DNA of 64,000 bases from Xanthomonas euroxanthea (GTDB lineage Bacteria; Pseudomonadota; Gammaproteobacteria; Xanthomonadales; Xanthomonadaceae), in the NCBI RefSeq assembly GCF_900476395.1, contig NZ_UIHB01000005.1, forward strand, positions 648,813 through 712,812, in the 5' to 3' direction. Made by a program: the position numbers and the translations under genes. Positions 45,801 to 52,840 of this stretch are shown here, in pieces. A model generated the notes under the pieces. That model was not told the origin of the DNA. It saw only the letters and a list, made by a program, of their open reading frames with translations, and did no database searches. The number at the start of each line of letters is the position of its first letter. The first letter of the stretch is position 1.

Positions 45801-47194
45801 TCCAGCGACGGCGTCGGTGCGGCGTCGTTGGCCGCCGCCGGGGCACCGGCTTGCTGTGCGAGCGATGCGGCCAGTGGCTGCGGCTCGGCCACGTGGCCCG
45901 GCTGGTCGGCACCGACCGGCAGGTCGGACGGCTGGCCCGAGGGCAGCGGCCAGTAGCGCAGCGTCTCCAGGCTGTTGCGGGTGATGTCCAGGATCTCTTC
46001 GCGGCCGGGACGGCGCTCGCGCAGGGCTTCCAGGTAGTACTCCAGGCTGGCCATCGCGTCGGCCAGGGTGTCCAGCTGGCGACCGCTGGGCACGCGCTGC
46101 TTGCCGATCAGTTCCAGGTCGACGTAGCGGCGCACGCCTTCCAGATAGTCGGCCGCCTGTGGCAGTTCGAGGATGCGCAGGGCACCGCCGACTTCGCCGA
46201 GCAGATGCGGCACATCGGTCAGGCGCGCGTGATCCCAGTTGGTCTCGATGAAGGCGACGAAATGCTCGCGCGCCGCACCGAAATTGGCGATCGCCTCCTG
46301 CGCCAGCACGTCCACCGTGCGCCGCACTTCCGACGACGTGGCGCTGTTGCTGGCTTCATTGCCGTCGCCCACATCGGCGCCGAGGCTGGCGACCTGGTCA
46401 TCCAGCGAGGCATCGACATAGAGCAGCGCGCCGGCGATGTCCAGCAGCACGCCTTCGTCCATCTGCACCTGGCCGTCGACCACCCGCGCCAGCGCATCGC
46501 GCTGCTGCACGACCACGTTGCGCGCCACGCCCAGGCCCATCATGCCCAGGGTGTCGGCGACGCTGCCCAGATCCTTGACCTGGGTCTGCAGTTCGGCGAT
46601 CTCGCCGCCGGTGCGCAGGTGCAGGTCCAGCGCATCCTTGACGCGCAGCAATTCCTCCTTGACCGCGTTGCCGACGGTGTCGAGCAACTCGCGATTGCGT
46701 CCGCTCAGACTGCCGCGGGCATGGTCCAGCTCGGCCTCGGTAGCGACGCCGGCCTGCGGATCGAAGGCAAACAGCACGCTCTCGCTGAGGCCCGGCTCGC
46801 CACGGGTGGCGCGGATCTCGTTGAGCAGCGGCAGCAGCACGATCGGGATATCGCGGTGACCGTTCTGCAGGCGCTCCAGGTAATCGGGCAGCAGCACGGT
46901 GCCGCGCATCAGCATGGCGCAGGCTTCGTCGCGGTCGACCACCTCGCCGACCTGCACGGCCTGGGCCAGCAGCTCCAGCTCTTCGGCCACCATCGCCGGG
47001 GCGTACAACTCGACCATGCGCAAGGTGCCCTGCACCTGGTGCAGATAGCCGGCGCAGAAGCGCATCCGACTGGTGTCGGACGGTTCTTCGGCAAAGTACT
47101 CGATCTCGTTGCGCGCCTGGCGCAAGGTTTCGTCCAGCTCCGGCTTGACCCAGCCCAGCGCGGCGTGACTCATCGCATCGCGAAGCGCACTCAT
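39890..47194 (-). CDS. chpA: ChpA/PilL hybrid histidine kinase with multiple Hpt domains, CheW and receiver domains
   Basis: At 2434 residues this is the largest gene in the window, the CheA-type kinase of the type IV pilus chemosensory system. Hpt-like domains have candidate phospho-His in LHQVQGTLRM (His52, degenerate), FHTLKGSGRLVG (His790), VHTMSGAF (about 949, degenerate) and LHTLKGGARMAG (His1710). Between about 1060 and 1645 lies a low-complexity Ala/Glu/Gln/Asp/His-rich linker. Then come the dimerisation helix, the ATPase domain (EHMLRNSVAHGLE about 2025; DDGAGLD), a CheW-like domain, and a receiver (VVDDSLTMRK, LLDIEMPRMDG about 2355). Its phosphoryl groups go to PilG and PilH. It is 114 bases after pilJ; no pilK lies between them. 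Confidence 0.95.
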   Translation of the reverse strand: MSALRDAMSHAALGWVKPELDETLRQARNEIEYFAEEPSDTSRMRFCAGYLHQVQGTLRMVELYAPAMVAEELELLAQAVQVGEVVDRDEACAMLMRGTVLLPDYLERLQNGHRDIPIVLLPLLNEIRATRGEPGLSESVLFAFDPQAGVATEAELDHARGSLSGRNRELLDTVGNAVKEELLRVKDALDLHLRTGGEIAELQTQVKDLGSVADTLGMMGLGVARNVVVQQRDALARVVDGQVQMDEGVLLDIAGALLYVDASLDDQVASLGADVGDGNEASNSATSSEVRRTVDVLAQEAIANFGAAREHFVAFIETNWDHARLTDVPHLLGEVGGALRILELPQAADYLEGVRRYVDLELIGKQRVPSGRQLDTLADAMASLEYYLEALRERRPGREEILDITRNSLETLRYWPLPSGQPSDLPVGADQPGHVAEPQPLAASLAQQAGAPAAANDAAPTPSLEWANETVVEAPFAASVVHDTGAAATDTVFSFDPVAAEETVSGQAHVPFTVAPLDLSDDGAQAPGDWQLETTEQAAPIATSVFDPVSAEQDGSMSADAAQVSYTVDLSALEQDDSATPAVAEPAPLQIEQIALPGDADQTEAPLDFIAQAGSGRVQTSIDDAFSPPPLPPVAPQEPADPFVESVPEPQPAPADDAAGQGTARVQQAVVSEFELDAASTAFLAQLDAAAAQFEVERPQAAQAAQAPDADARAAKAAPGPAVSEPLQAGADADAGIFGGFGDSDIDDDIRDVFLEEFDEELVNLGQLLPVWRAAPHSQDNLRPIRRVFHTLKGSGRLVGAHVLGEFSWKIESMLNRVLDNSRPASPAVVAMVELAYEVLPQFNAALRDQGRISADLPAIQAVAERVAAGEEAYYVAAPAMPVAAELAFVPAAAGMFAASGGTPASVDSVLREILEAEVATHLDTVNAWLQASQAEPQLASEELLRAVHTMSGAFAMTDVPEITLVTTPAESYVKRLLAASLIPSQEGIDAIAATAAAIATTVTALRADAPLIPSFAPLTERLRALVETLPEAQWPPQAFLDELEDLEAPGEMAVGSASAVELTGAQDLSPYLDASALPSDATDTGAPVHAADDAAQDAAAPADADAAIAVDELAEAEAEDTSALALEAPAPHDEAQAADVAAPEQEQGADSLEAAQAAAADARTSEAVTGQAVDALHGDAVQHQHTDDAEAASLGTDAHDTPADEPVVDAYAWDATGLQQAGSVDTVSHEPAGDVSGASEHAAVDELSEAEAALGETQTLAAPEAGEIAAERAEAKQQSPGEHVAEYEQHDQREADASAQDAEAALSDDAASTDEAPVETIEALEAVHAQAPLADHTQAATTEDWTQDSAALDGESTEQRDHVSTPHDEAIGAQAQPPADEAAQHGDAGLPQDADAQLGDQLQVQDTAQLGQHPSSEEHALSGEQEHLQEPVHTDEAAQSEAHVESGEQEHLGAYAHADEVEHVAEAERAAEAEQTPAAEQAEAEQATEAEQTAAAEYAADADHAADAQQAAEALPEHTIESVQAFEMAQVADQVEETGDPQSEIAPELHSDVAADAEADTHADAEVNAQHPDADKTLEAINATDAVEHPEQVERTKQVEYPEYSERVGHTEHTKQAEPTDSPSEPEDAAAVAFSAPVEDAAAAETTANAVGAAFDTGPLNFDQLDGELVDIFVEEGRDLLDHCDGLIARMREVPEDREVLNGLQRDLHTLKGGARMAGINAIGDLGHAIESLLEAVAANRTDIDRDDVRLFERGFDRLHQLLTRTGMHRAVAMPTDLVDAFETRTRGRNAAEPSDADVRAIARASVEPAPLSAPVPVEGQSEDDFLPRVQQEQVRVRADLLDRLVNHAGEVAIYRSRLEQQMGAFRGAMGELDRTNARLRDQLRRLDLETEAQIVARYQREQDQGDRTFDPLELDRFSTLQQLSRALNESAADLGGLQGVLEDLSRQYDGLLQQQSRVSSELQDGLMRARMVPFDGLVPRLRRVVRQAATDTGKQVHLLLEGTQGELDRNVLDRMVAPLEHMLRNSVAHGLEAPEQRRDAGKPEEGSIAIRLRREGSEIVLEVADDGAGLDREAIRRRGEQRGLIEPGQELSEAELDGLIFASGFSTSEQVSQLAGRGVGMDVVRNEVRQLGGSVDIHSVRGQGVTFTLRLPQTLAVTQAVFVRIGDTTFAVPVGSVSGIGRISRSRYESGEGGYHYAGEEYVLHDLGSLVGQAAARADGQAQVPLLLVRAGDLRAAVAIDQVLGNREIVVKPVGLQIASVPGIYGATITGDGRVVVILDVAPLVRRYLSQPARPAPETPAESQRQVPLVMVVDDSLTMRKVTSRVLERHNLDVTTARDGVEALELLQERVPDLMLLDIEMPRMDGYELATAMRADPRFKAVPIVMITSRSGEKHRQRAFEIGVQRYLGKPYQELDLMRNVYDLLGIARVRD

Positions 47195-47307
47195 TGCAGC
47201 CCCCTGCCTACGGCCGGGGTACCGCCAAGGCGGCCACCGGTCTGTTCCTGCATCGACGTCATGCGACTACGCGCCATCTGCTGATCCTTTCCCGTTCGGC
47301 GTCGTGC

Positions 47308-49344
47308 TCACGCCGGCAGTTTGAAGTCGGCGACCGAACGGCGCAGATCGGCAGCGAGCTGAGCCAGGTTGCCGATCGACTCGGCCGTCTGCTCCGCACC
47401 CTGCGACGTCTGGCTGGTGATCTGACGGATCACGCCCATGGTCTGTGTGATGTCCGTCGCTGCGGCCGACTGCTGGTGCGCGGCGATGGAGATGTTCTTG
47501 ATCAGGTTGTTCAAGGCATTGGACACGCGCTCGATTTCGGTCAGCGCGGTGCCGGCGTCTTCGGCCAGGCGTGCACCGGATACCACTTCGGAGGTGGTCT
47601 GCTCCATCGAGCTGACCGCTTCGTTGGTATCGGCCTGAATGGTCTGCACCAGGCCTTCGATCCGCCGGGTCGCACCGGAGGTGCGTTCGGCCAGGCGCTG
47701 CACTTCGTCGGCCACCACCGCGAAACCGCGGCCGGCCTCGCCCGCCGAGGCGGCCTGCACCGCGGCGTTGAGCGCCAGGATGTTGGTCTGCTCGGAAATG
47801 TCGTTGATCAGTTCCACGATCGAGCCGATTTCCTGCGAGGATTCGCCCAGGCGCTTGATGCGCTTGGAGGTTTCCTGGATCTGGTCGCGGATCTGGTCCA
47901 TGCCCTGGATCGTCTCGCGCACCACCCCGGCACCCTCGGCGGCGATCACCACCGAGCGCTGCGCCACTTCGGCCGACTCGGTGGAGTTGCGCGACACCTG
48001 TTCGATGCTGGCGGCGATTTCGCTGATGCGCTCGGAGGCGGTGGTGATCTGGTTGGCCTGCTGTCCCGCCGCGTCGGCCAGCTGCATCGCCGTGGCCTGG
48101 GTTTCCTGGGTCGACACGGCGACCTTGGCCGAGGTGTCGTTGATGGTGGTCACCAGGTGGCGCAACTCGTCCACGGCGTAGTTGATGGCGTCTGCAATCG
48201 CGCCGGTCATGTCCTCGGTCACCGAGGCCTTGACCGTCAGGTCGCCCTCACCGAGCGAGCTGATTTCGTCCAGCAGCCGCATGATCGCCTGCTGGTTGCG
48301 GCTGTTGAATTCCACCTGCGCCTGGTAACGCACGTCCTGCTCGCGCGAGCGCACCCGCACCGAGCTCCAGACGAAACCGATGATGGCCAGCAACGCCAGC
48401 AGGCCGGACACCACGCCCAGCCAGAAGTTCGGAAACAGGCGCGTGTCGCGCACCGAGCCGAATGCCGAGAACGCATCGAACAGCTTCTTGCTGTCGTCCA
48501 GCATCCTGTTCGAACCGGCGGTCAGCGCGGCGGCCGAGGACTGCGCGGCAAACAGGTTGCGCGAGCTGGCCAGGATGGCGTCGACGTCCTTCTTCATCGT
48601 CGCCCACTGCGCCTGCGACTGCTCCAGCGCCGACAGCGCGGCCGGGTTGCGCACCGCGGCGATGCCCAGCTCGTCGTTGCCTGCGCGCAGGCCTTCGAGC
48701 ATCTGCGTGAACACCACCGCGTCGCGCGCCAGCGCATCGCCGGAGGCGGCGGCATTGGCGCCACCGGCGCGCATTTCGGTCACCCGGCGCGCCATGGTGC
48801 CGGCGACCACGACCTGCTGCAGCGTGTTGTAGATCTGTGCCGCGGGCGCGCCGCTGACCGTCATCGCGCGCACCACTTCGTTCAACTGCGCCTGCAACTG
48901 CGGCACGCTGCCGGAGAAGCGTTCGGCGTTGCCGGACAGGCCGAGCACCGCCGGTTCGCTGGCGATGATCTGGTCGGCGTTCTTGCTCAGCGGCACCCAG
49001 GTCGCCTTGAGCTGGGCCATCGCGCTGGCAACCGAGCCTTCCTTGCCGTAGCGGCCATCCAGTTCGCTGACCGTGCTGTCGATGCGGCCCTTGGTCTCCT
49101 TGAACGCGGCAAACGCCTTCGGGTCGCCGGACACCGCTTCGCGGCCCTGGTTGGCCAGTTGCTGCGACAGCACCTGCAGATCGGCCGCACCGGTACCGGC
49201 ACCGGCCAGGCGACTGCCCTGCCAGGTGGCGACGCCGGTATTGGCGCCGAACACGATCATCGACAACACCAGCAAACCAAGCCAGAAGCTGGTGCTGACG
49301 CTGCCGAGCTTGTTGGTCTTGCGGGCGTCCGGGGCGGTACTCAT
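47308..49344 (-). CDS. pilJ: Methyl-accepting chemotaxis protein PilJ
   Basis: The 678-residue receptor has two membrane segments (about 20-38 and 315-335), a periplasmic region of PilJ type between them (about 40-310), a HAMP-like segment and a cytoplasmic signalling domain. The signalling hairpin ISEQTNILALNAAVQAASAGEA, continuing GRGFAVVADEVQRLAERT, is intact. In Pseudomonas PilJ senses through PilA and controls twitching via ChpA. It follows pilI by 39 bases. Whether its helices keep functional methylation sites is relevant because the operon lacks pilK and has a dead CheB homologue. Confidence 0.95.
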   Translation of the reverse strand: MSTAPDARKTNKLGSVSTSFWLGLLVLSMIVFGANTGVATWQGSRLAGAGTGAADLQVLSQQLANQGREAVSGDPKAFAAFKETKGRIDSTVSELDGRYGKEGSVASAMAQLKATWVPLSKNADQIIASEPAVLGLSGNAERFSGSVPQLQAQLNEVVRAMTVSGAPAAQIYNTLQQVVVAGTMARRVTEMRAGGANAAASGDALARDAVVFTQMLEGLRAGNDELGIAAVRNPAALSALEQSQAQWATMKKDVDAILASSRNLFAAQSSAAALTAGSNRMLDDSKKLFDAFSAFGSVRDTRLFPNFWLGVVSGLLALLAIIGFVWSSVRVRSREQDVRYQAQVEFNSRNQQAIMRLLDEISSLGEGDLTVKASVTEDMTGAIADAINYAVDELRHLVTTINDTSAKVAVSTQETQATAMQLADAAGQQANQITTASERISEIAASIEQVSRNSTESAEVAQRSVVIAAEGAGVVRETIQGMDQIRDQIQETSKRIKRLGESSQEIGSIVELINDISEQTNILALNAAVQAASAGEAGRGFAVVADEVQRLAERTSGATRRIEGLVQTIQADTNEAVSSMEQTTSEVVSGARLAEDAGTALTEIERVSNALNNLIKNISIAAHQQSAAATDITQTMGVIRQITSQTSQGAEQTAESIGNLAQLAADLRRSVADFKLPA

Positions 49345-49383
49345 GGTTCGACCTCGATCTGTATGACGTGGCGGGGCCGCGGC

Positions 49384-49914
49384 TTAGGCCGCAGCCTGCC
49401 GGAATTCAGGGGTGCGCGACAGCAACGCCAGGGAGAACACACCCCAGTCCTGCGTCTCGTTGCGGAAGGCACGGTCGATGAAGTGGGCGTAGCGGCCTTG
49501 TGCCAGCTCGCCGGGTTCGACCGCCTGGGCCTGCTCGAAGCTGCGCTGGCCGTACAGCTCGTCGATGGTCAGCGCGACGTCGCCGCCGCTCTGGCGCATG
49601 ATCAGCACGCGCTGGCCTTCCTGCAGCACCGTCCGCCGGCCCTCCAGGAACTGCTTCAGATCGATCACCGGGAACAGGTTGCCGCGCAGGTTGCCCACGC
49701 CCAGCAGCCAGGGCTGGGCGCCCGGCACCGGCGTGACCGGCGGCATCGGCACGATTTCCGCCACTTCGCGGAAATCCGAGACCAGCCGCCGGGTACCGAC
49801 GCGATAACCGACGCCGCGCCAGATATCGGCCGAGAACTGGCGTTCCGGCAGCGGCGTGGCGTGCGCAAGGCTACGACGCTCGTAGTCTTCGAGAATGTCG
49901 AATGGAGAACGCAT
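49384..49914 (-). CDS. pilI: CheW-like adaptor PilI
   Basis: The 176-residue protein is a CheW-fold adaptor linking PilJ to the ChpA kinase. WLLGVGNLRGNLFPVIDLKQFL and LIMRQSGGDVALTIDELYGQR are typical CheW stretches. The start ATG (49912-49914) shares one base with the stop codon of pilH, so the genes are translationally coupled. The N-terminal extension of about 25 residues matches PilI more than CheW. Confidence 0.94.
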   Translation of the reverse strand: MRSPFDILEDYERRSLAHATPLPERQFSADIWRGVGYRVGTRRLVSDFREVAEIVPMPPVTPVPGAQPWLLGVGNLRGNLFPVIDLKQFLEGRRTVLQEGQRVLIMRQSGGDVALTIDELYGQRSFEQAQAVEPGELAQGRYAHFIDRAFRNETQDWGVFSLALLSRTPEFRQAAA

Positions 49915-50276
49915 CAACGCACCAGTTGTTTGATGCGGGCGATCAGGTCGTCTTCGCGCGGCGGCTTGACGATGTAGTCGCTGGCACCTTGTCGCAACCC
50001 CCAGGCCTTGTCGGTTTCCATGCCCTTGGTGCTGACCAGCAGCACCGGGATGTCCTTGGTGGCCTGGTCGCGCGCCAATGCACGCGTTGCCTGGAAGCCA
50101 CTCATGCCGGGCAGCACCACGTCCATCAGCACCAGATCGGGCGCCTGGCTGCGAATCAGCGCAAGTCCCTCCTCGGCATTGTCGGTGGCGACGACCGTAT
50201 GGCCTGCTTTTTCCAGCCATTGACTGAAGACTGCCCTGTCGGTGGGCGAGTCCTCGATCAATATAATTCGAGCCAT
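49914..50276 (-). CDS. pilH: Twitching motility response regulator PilH
   Basis: The 120-residue protein is a stand-alone CheY-like receiver. Asp52 in LVLMDVVLPGMSG is the phospho-acceptor, with acidic residues in LIEDSP and Lys in YIVKP completing the site. PilH is thought to act with or against PilG in choosing pilus extension or retraction and in cAMP control. It lies 17 bases after pilG and overlaps pilI by one base. Confidence 0.94.
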   Translation of the reverse strand: MARIILIEDSPTDRAVFSQWLEKAGHTVVATDNAEEGLALIRSQAPDLVLMDVVLPGMSGFQATRALARDQATKDIPVLLVSTKGMETDKAWGLRQGASDYIVKPPREDDLIARIKQLVR

Positions 50277-50293
50277 GTTGCCTTTCCCCCTGG

Positions 50294-50695
50294 TCAGGCG
50301 TGGACGTACGTGCGAATCGCGCTCAGTAGTTCTTCACGTGTGAACGGCTTGGTCAGATATTGCTCGGAGCCGACGATGCGGCCGCGTGCCTTGTCGAACA
50401 GGCCGTCCTTGGACGACAGCATGATCACCGGCGTCGACTTGAAGAGCTGGTTGCCCTTGATCAACGCGCACGTCTGGTACCCATCCAGGCGCGGCATCAT
50501 GATGTCGACAAAAATGATCTGAGGTTGCTGGTCGGCAATCTTGGCCAGTGCCTCGAAACCATCGGTCGCCGTCACTACTTCACAGCCTTCCCGCTTCAGC
50601 AGCGTTTCGGCGGTGCGGCGAATGGTCTTCGAATCATCGATCACCATCACCTTCAGTCCTGCGAGTTCCCCACCCGCAGCCATGTTTTCAGTCAT
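50294..50695 (-). CDS. pilG: Twitching motility response regulator PilG
   Basis: The 133-residue protein is a single receiver domain, first gene of the Pil-Chp operon. Asp64 in IIFVDIMMPRLDG is the phospho-acceptor, with VIDDSKTIRRTAE and YLTKPF completing the pocket. The ATG at 50693-50695 follows a GGGATA ribosome binding site; an internal ATG four codons later is possible. A short leader of about 10 residues precedes the domain, as in Pseudomonas PilG. The operon promoter probably lies at 50753-50783. Confidence 0.94.
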   Translation of the reverse strand: MTENMAAGGELAGLKVMVIDDSKTIRRTAETLLKREGCEVVTATDGFEALAKIADQQPQIIFVDIMMPRLDGYQTCALIKGNQLFKSTPVIMLSSKDGLFDKARGRIVGSEQYLTKPFTREELLSAIRTYVHA

Positions 50696-50752
50696 GCAAA
50701 TATCCCCGGACGCGCGACGCTTCTTCCCTTCCGGCGTCGCTGCGAAACGACA

Positions 50753-50783
50753 TGTATATCCCAAGACCCGCATTGACTGTCAA
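50753..50783 (-). promoter_or_regulatory. Candidate sigma-70 promoter of the pilG operon
   Basis: On the minus strand a perfect TTGACA (50778-50783) is followed, after 17 or 19 bases, by GATATA (50755-50760) or TATACA (50753-50758). The predicted start would be about 50 bases before the pilG ATG. The -10 match is only fair. Confidence 0.5.
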
Positions 50784-50934
50784 GGGTGCGTTGCCGGGGG
50801 CCCGCCAGGCGGACGTTCCGACTGTGGACGGCTGCGGGTCGGCCGGCAAGTCGCGCATCCACGACCGGCCGGGCGCGCCATCGCCCACCGCTTGAAGTTA
50901 CCATCGGCAGCCTGTTCTAAAGGTTTAGCTGCCC

Positions 50935-51885
50935 ATGTCGCTCGACGTCGTCGTGGTGATGGATCCCATCGCCTCCATCAAGATCGCCAAAGACACCACC
51001 TTCGCCATGTTGCTGGAAGCGCAGCGGCGTGGTCACCGCCTGCAGTATGTGCGCCCCGGCGGACTCAGCTTGCGCGAGGGACGCGCGGTGGCGCAGGTCG
51101 CGCCGCTGAGCGTGCGCGAGGACACGACCGGCTGGTTCACCCTGGGCGAGTTCGCCGAGCTGGCATTCGGTGCCGGCCAGGTGGTGCTGATGCGCAAGGA
51201 CCCGCCGGTGGATGCGGAGTTCATCTACGACACCCAGGTCCTGAGCGTGGCTCAGCGCGCCGGCGCGCAGGTGGTCAACGACCCGCAGGGCCTGCGCGAC
51301 TACAACGAGAAGCTGGCCGCGCTGCTGTTTCCGCAGTGCTGCCCGCCGACCCTGGTCAGCCGCGATGCGGCGGCACTGAAGGCCTTCGTGCTCGAACACG
51401 GCCAGGCCGTGCTCAAGCCGCTGGACGGCATGGGCGGGCGCTCGATCTTCCGTAGCGGCACCGGCGACCCCAATCTCAACGTGATCCTGGAAACGCTGAC
51501 CGACGGCAATCGCAAGCTGACCCTGGCGCAGCGCTTCATCCCCGACATCACCGCCGGCGACAAGCGCATCCTGCTGGTCGATGGCGAGCCGGTGGACTAC
51601 TGCCTGGCCCGCATTCCGCAAGGCGACGAATTCCGCGGCAACCTGGCCGCCGGCGGGCGCGGCGAAGGCCGGCCGCTGTCCGAGCGCGACCGCTGGATCG
51701 CCGCGCAGGTGGGTCCGGAAATGCGCCGCCGCGGCATGCGCTTCGTCGGCCTGGACGTGATCGGCGATTACCTGACCGAAGTCAACGTCACCAGCCCCAC
51801 CTGCGTGCGCGAGCTGGATGCGCAGTTCGGCCTGAACATCGCCGGGCTGCTGTTCGACGCGATCGAGGCCGGCGCGGCGCAATGA
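50935..51885 (+). CDS. gshB: Glutathione synthetase
   Basis: The 316-residue protein is a full-length GshB that joins gamma-glutamylcysteine and glycine with ATP. MDPIASIKIAKDTTFAMLLEAQRRGH is the classic N-terminus, LKPLDGMGGRSIFR is the ATP-grasp glycine-rich loop, and the C-terminal VNVTSPTCVRELD completes the active site. It diverges from pilG and overlaps the TonB-family gene by four bases (ATGA). The pilG/gshB/tonB arrangement is also known in Pseudomonas aeruginosa. Confidence 0.97.
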   Translation: MSLDVVVVMDPIASIKIAKDTTFAMLLEAQRRGHRLQYVRPGGLSLREGRAVAQVAPLSVREDTTGWFTLGEFAELAFGAGQVVLMRKDPPVDAEFIYDTQVLSVAQRAGAQVVNDPQGLRDYNEKLAALLFPQCCPPTLVSRDAAALKAFVLEHGQAVLKPLDGMGGRSIFRSGTGDPNLNVILETLTDGNRKLTLAQRFIPDITAGDKRILLVDGEPVDYCLARIPQGDEFRGNLAAGGRGEGRPLSERDRWIAAQVGPEMRRRGMRFVGLDVIGDYLTEVNVTSPTCVRELDAQFGLNIAGLLFDAIEAGAAQ

Positions 51886-52757
51886 GCGCGGCCGCGGCAC
51901 AGCCGGCTGCCGTGGACGAGCGTCGGCGGCTGACCGCGACGCTGGTGATCTCGCTGCTGCTGCACGGCGCGCTGATCCTGGGCGTGGGGTTTGCGGTCAG
52001 CGAAGACGCACCATTGGTGCCGACGCTGGATGTGATCTTCAGCCAGACCAGCACCCCGCTGACGCCCAGGCAGGCCGATTTCCTGGCCCAGGCCAACCAG
52101 CAGGGCGGCGGCGATCACGCCACCGCGCAACGCCCGCGCGACAGCCAGCCCGGCGTGGTGCCGCAGGACCGCAGCGGGCTGGCACCGCAGGCGCAGCGTG
52201 CGACCACGGTGCAGGCACCGGACCCGACCCAGACCCGCGTGGTCGCCAGTCGCCGCGGCGAGCAGACCGTGCCCACCGCGCAGCCGAACCCGCAGACCGA
52301 CCCGCTCTCGCCCACCGATGCGCAACGCGTGCAACGCGACGCGGAAATGGCCCGGCTCGCCGCCGAGGTGCATCTGCGCTCGGAGCAATACGCCAAGCGC
52401 CCCAACCGCAAGTTCGTCTCGGCCAGTACCCGCGAATACGCCTACGCCAACTACCTGCGTGCCTGGGTGGATCGCGCCGAGCGCGTCGGCAACCTCAACT
52501 ACCCGGACGAGGCGCGCCGGCGCCGGCTCGGCGGCAAGGTGGTGATCAGCGTGGGCGTGCGCCGCGACGGCAGCGTGGAAAGCAGCCGCGTGCTGATCTC
52601 CAGCGGCACCCCGACCCTGGATGCGGCAGCGCTGCGGGTGGTGCAGCTGGCACAGCCGTTCCCGCCGTTGCCCAGGACCAAGGACGACGTAGATATCCTG
52701 CAGGTCACCCGCACCTGGCTGTTCCTGCCTGGCGGCGAGCTGCACGACGATCGTTGA
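51882..52757 (+). CDS. TonB family protein
   Basis: The 291-residue protein has one N-terminal membrane anchor (LTATLVISLLLHGALILGVGFAV, about 18-40), a long Gln/Pro-containing periplasmic linker, and a C-terminal TonB domain (YPDEARRRRLGGKVVISVGVRRDGSVESSRVL, about 205-285). It would transmit proton motive force to outer-membrane receptors. It is translationally coupled to gshB (ATGA overlap). The equivalent gene in P. aeruginosa (tonB3) is needed for normal twitching motility, and the conserved position beside pilG makes a similar role plausible. The usual XPXE-rich stretch of classical TonB is weak. Confidence 0.88.
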   Translation: MSAAAAQPAAVDERRRLTATLVISLLLHGALILGVGFAVSEDAPLVPTLDVIFSQTSTPLTPRQADFLAQANQQGGGDHATAQRPRDSQPGVVPQDRSGLAPQAQRATTVQAPDPTQTRVVASRRGEQTVPTAQPNPQTDPLSPTDAQRVQRDAEMARLAAEVHLRSEQYAKRPNRKFVSASTREYAYANYLRAWVDRAERVGNLNYPDEARRRRLGGKVVISVGVRRDGSVESSRVLISSGTPTLDAAALRVVQLAQPFPPLPRTKDDVDILQVTRTWLFLPGGELHDDR

Positions 52758-52840
52758 GCTGTCGCGCGTCCGATCAGGACGCGTCCTTCTGCGGCATGCC
52801 TGCCCGGCAGACGGCGTTGGCGCGTGCGGTGCGTGCGGCC

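Noticed and set aside
42680..47284. Very long open frame on the plus strand opposite chpA
   Set aside because: It is an antisense shadow of the codon-biased chpA gene; its translation is Arg/His/Gly/Val-rich without any domain, and chpA carries clear kinase motifs on the other strand.
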